DNA of 64,000 nucleotides from the NCBI GenBank assembly GCA_028023455.1, contig JAQFVV010006238.1:8042349-8106348 (forward strand), in the 5' to 3' direction. Below, piece after piece: positions 62,611 through 64,000 of this stretch (position 1 is the stretch's first letter; every line of letters starts with the position of its first letter). The position numbers and the translations under genes were made by a program. The notes beneath the pieces are model-generated. The model made no database searches. It saw nothing but the letters and a program-made list of their open reading frames with translations, and was not told the DNA's origin. Source of the stretch: Epiperipatus broadwayi. Lineage: Eukaryota > Onychophora > Udeonychophora > Euonychophora > Peripatidae.

Positions 62611-64000
62611 TAGTCAAGAGATGCTGAAGAATGCATCCTATATATTTTCAACAAAAAATAACTTAGTAAGTAAAAATTTTAAAATCTAATAGAATATCGT
62701 TAGACAATATTAAAAAAATGAAAATGACGTATATTGTTAGAAGCCAATTAATGAATAAGTAGCTATGAAAAGCATTGAGTTAAAATACAATCTTAACCAA
62801 CAAGGTATAGTAAAAATCCTTACATAATATTAAGAAGCAAGAAGTGTATAGTGAAGTATATCCGAAGCATTGGAGACAAGAGTGATTTAATAGTTATTTA
62901 ATTTGTACTACTTTTTTTTAGAAATAACTGTTAATTCTATTTCTTTTAACAATTTTAAATAATAAATGAAGCACAACTTATCATTTTGCTACACACAGGT
63001 ATACATTTGTAAAATATAATTTTAATATTCTGATTAATTTAATCTAATAATAGAAAACATTTAATTTAATCAAATATAAATGCATTATCATATATATGTT
63101 AAATTTAATATTTTATGGCTTTATAATGATATAAACAATAAGAGAAAACTTTATGTTTCACATTGCTAAAAAACTTTTAATTACTTATTGGAAGTTCTAA
63201 GACTAAACAAATTTTGTCTAGTAATCTAATATCACTTTCCCCCCTCAATTTAAATAAAAAAAGATAATCATAACTTATTTTAATTTTAGTTATTATAAAA
63301 ATTTAAACTTTTTATATGTATAAGGATTTAAAAGGTGATATCATATTTTGACATTTTATAATTAATAATTCATCTATTCCAGATAGTGGTATATGTTAAA
63401 TTAAATATTTTCATAGACAACATAATGAAAATCACCAAATTAAGAGATTATATCCATGTCCATAATCTGAGATTATTTTACCTTTGATGTTGCTAACAAT
63501 CTATCAACTACATACTAATTGACAGACATAAGACTAGTTTTTTGTTCCAATCGCATCAAAATAGATACATTAAAATATTTAATTTAACATCTACAATTCT
63601 CTGGGGAAGATGAATTATTAATTATAGGATGTTAAAAGATGTGAGCAAAAAAAAAGTTATATATATATAAAAGATGTGAGCTCTGAATATTTATGTCTAT
63701 AAAAGTAACTGTCTGGGCTTAAATTTTTATAACAACTTTGGTTGAAGGCAAAGAGAGAACTCTTTTTTTCACTTCAAATTCAAGAGAAAAGAGTTATAAT
63801 AGATGACTATATTAAACTTGTTCAGCTTTAGAACTGCCAATTAGTAATAGATGGTTTCTAAGCAACATCAAATGCTCTCTGGTTGTTTACATGGGTATAA
63901 ACACTTAATTTTCCTCTTTCTATACACACATATATTGCAATCTTGAATATTAATAAGATGCTATTACAAATTAAATATTTTCTATTTCTTATTGCTAATT
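62611..64000. other. AT-rich stretch, possible last trace of LINE, otherwise nothing
   Basis: No frame or shared repeat is seen to the end of the window. Confidence 0.45.

Noticed and set aside
1-64000. CRISPR array, operons, ribosome binding sites, rRNA
   Set aside because: The window is eukaryotic. Direct repeats here are transposon copies or microsatellites with no regular short-repeat/spacer pattern.

Overview
This is an AT-rich eukaryotic window that appears to hold no complete protein-coding gene. It is a mosaic of decayed, mostly non-autonomous transposable elements. Most open frames are short and arise by chance or inside repeats. Three things suggest a mollusc, most likely a coleoid cephalopod such as an octopus: tRNA-Gly-like short SINEs ending in A runs, RTE-type LINEs ending in GATGAT-like tails, and the abundance of hairpin MITEs. 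The organism call is inference from general character, not from a diagnostic gene.

Layout. 1-3.6 kb: two tandem copies of a 2.5 kb non-coding element (family A) and a stub of a second large element (family D). 3.6-10.9 kb: unassigned AT-rich DNA with two SINEs, a hairpin element and a LINE 3' remnant. 11-16.6 kb: an inverted D fragment and a long D copy. 16.65-17.77 kb: a well preserved tandem and inverted array of a 401 bp unit (family E). 18-24.7 kb: a reversed RTE tail, a complete A copy with long terminal inverted repeats, then a second long D copy directly after it. 25.0-26.2 kb: a degenerate A-rich stretch that looks like collapsed or poorly called tandem repeat. 26.4-30.2 kb: copies of hairpin family M and, at 27.46-27.85 kb, the only good candidate for a host gene exon (terminal exon plus poly(A) signals). 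31-33 kb: a dead RTE LINE. 34.2-35.0 kb: a hAT-type non-autonomous transposon with an exact 8 bp target duplication. 36-54.6 kb: six copies of hairpin family P, more RTE fragments (one with a 68 bp target duplication), a SINE, a possible LTR, and foldback elements, one carrying a Penelope-type GIY-YIG coding remnant. 59-62.6 kb: one RTE LINE broken up by an inverted second RTE fragment and an M element.

The elements are layered. RTE copies were hit by M elements, and an E array sits at the 3' end of a D copy. The sequence therefore records a relative order of insertions. No genes are seen working together. The window reads as intergenic or intronic DNA, possibly flanking the last exon of a gene at 27.5 kb.
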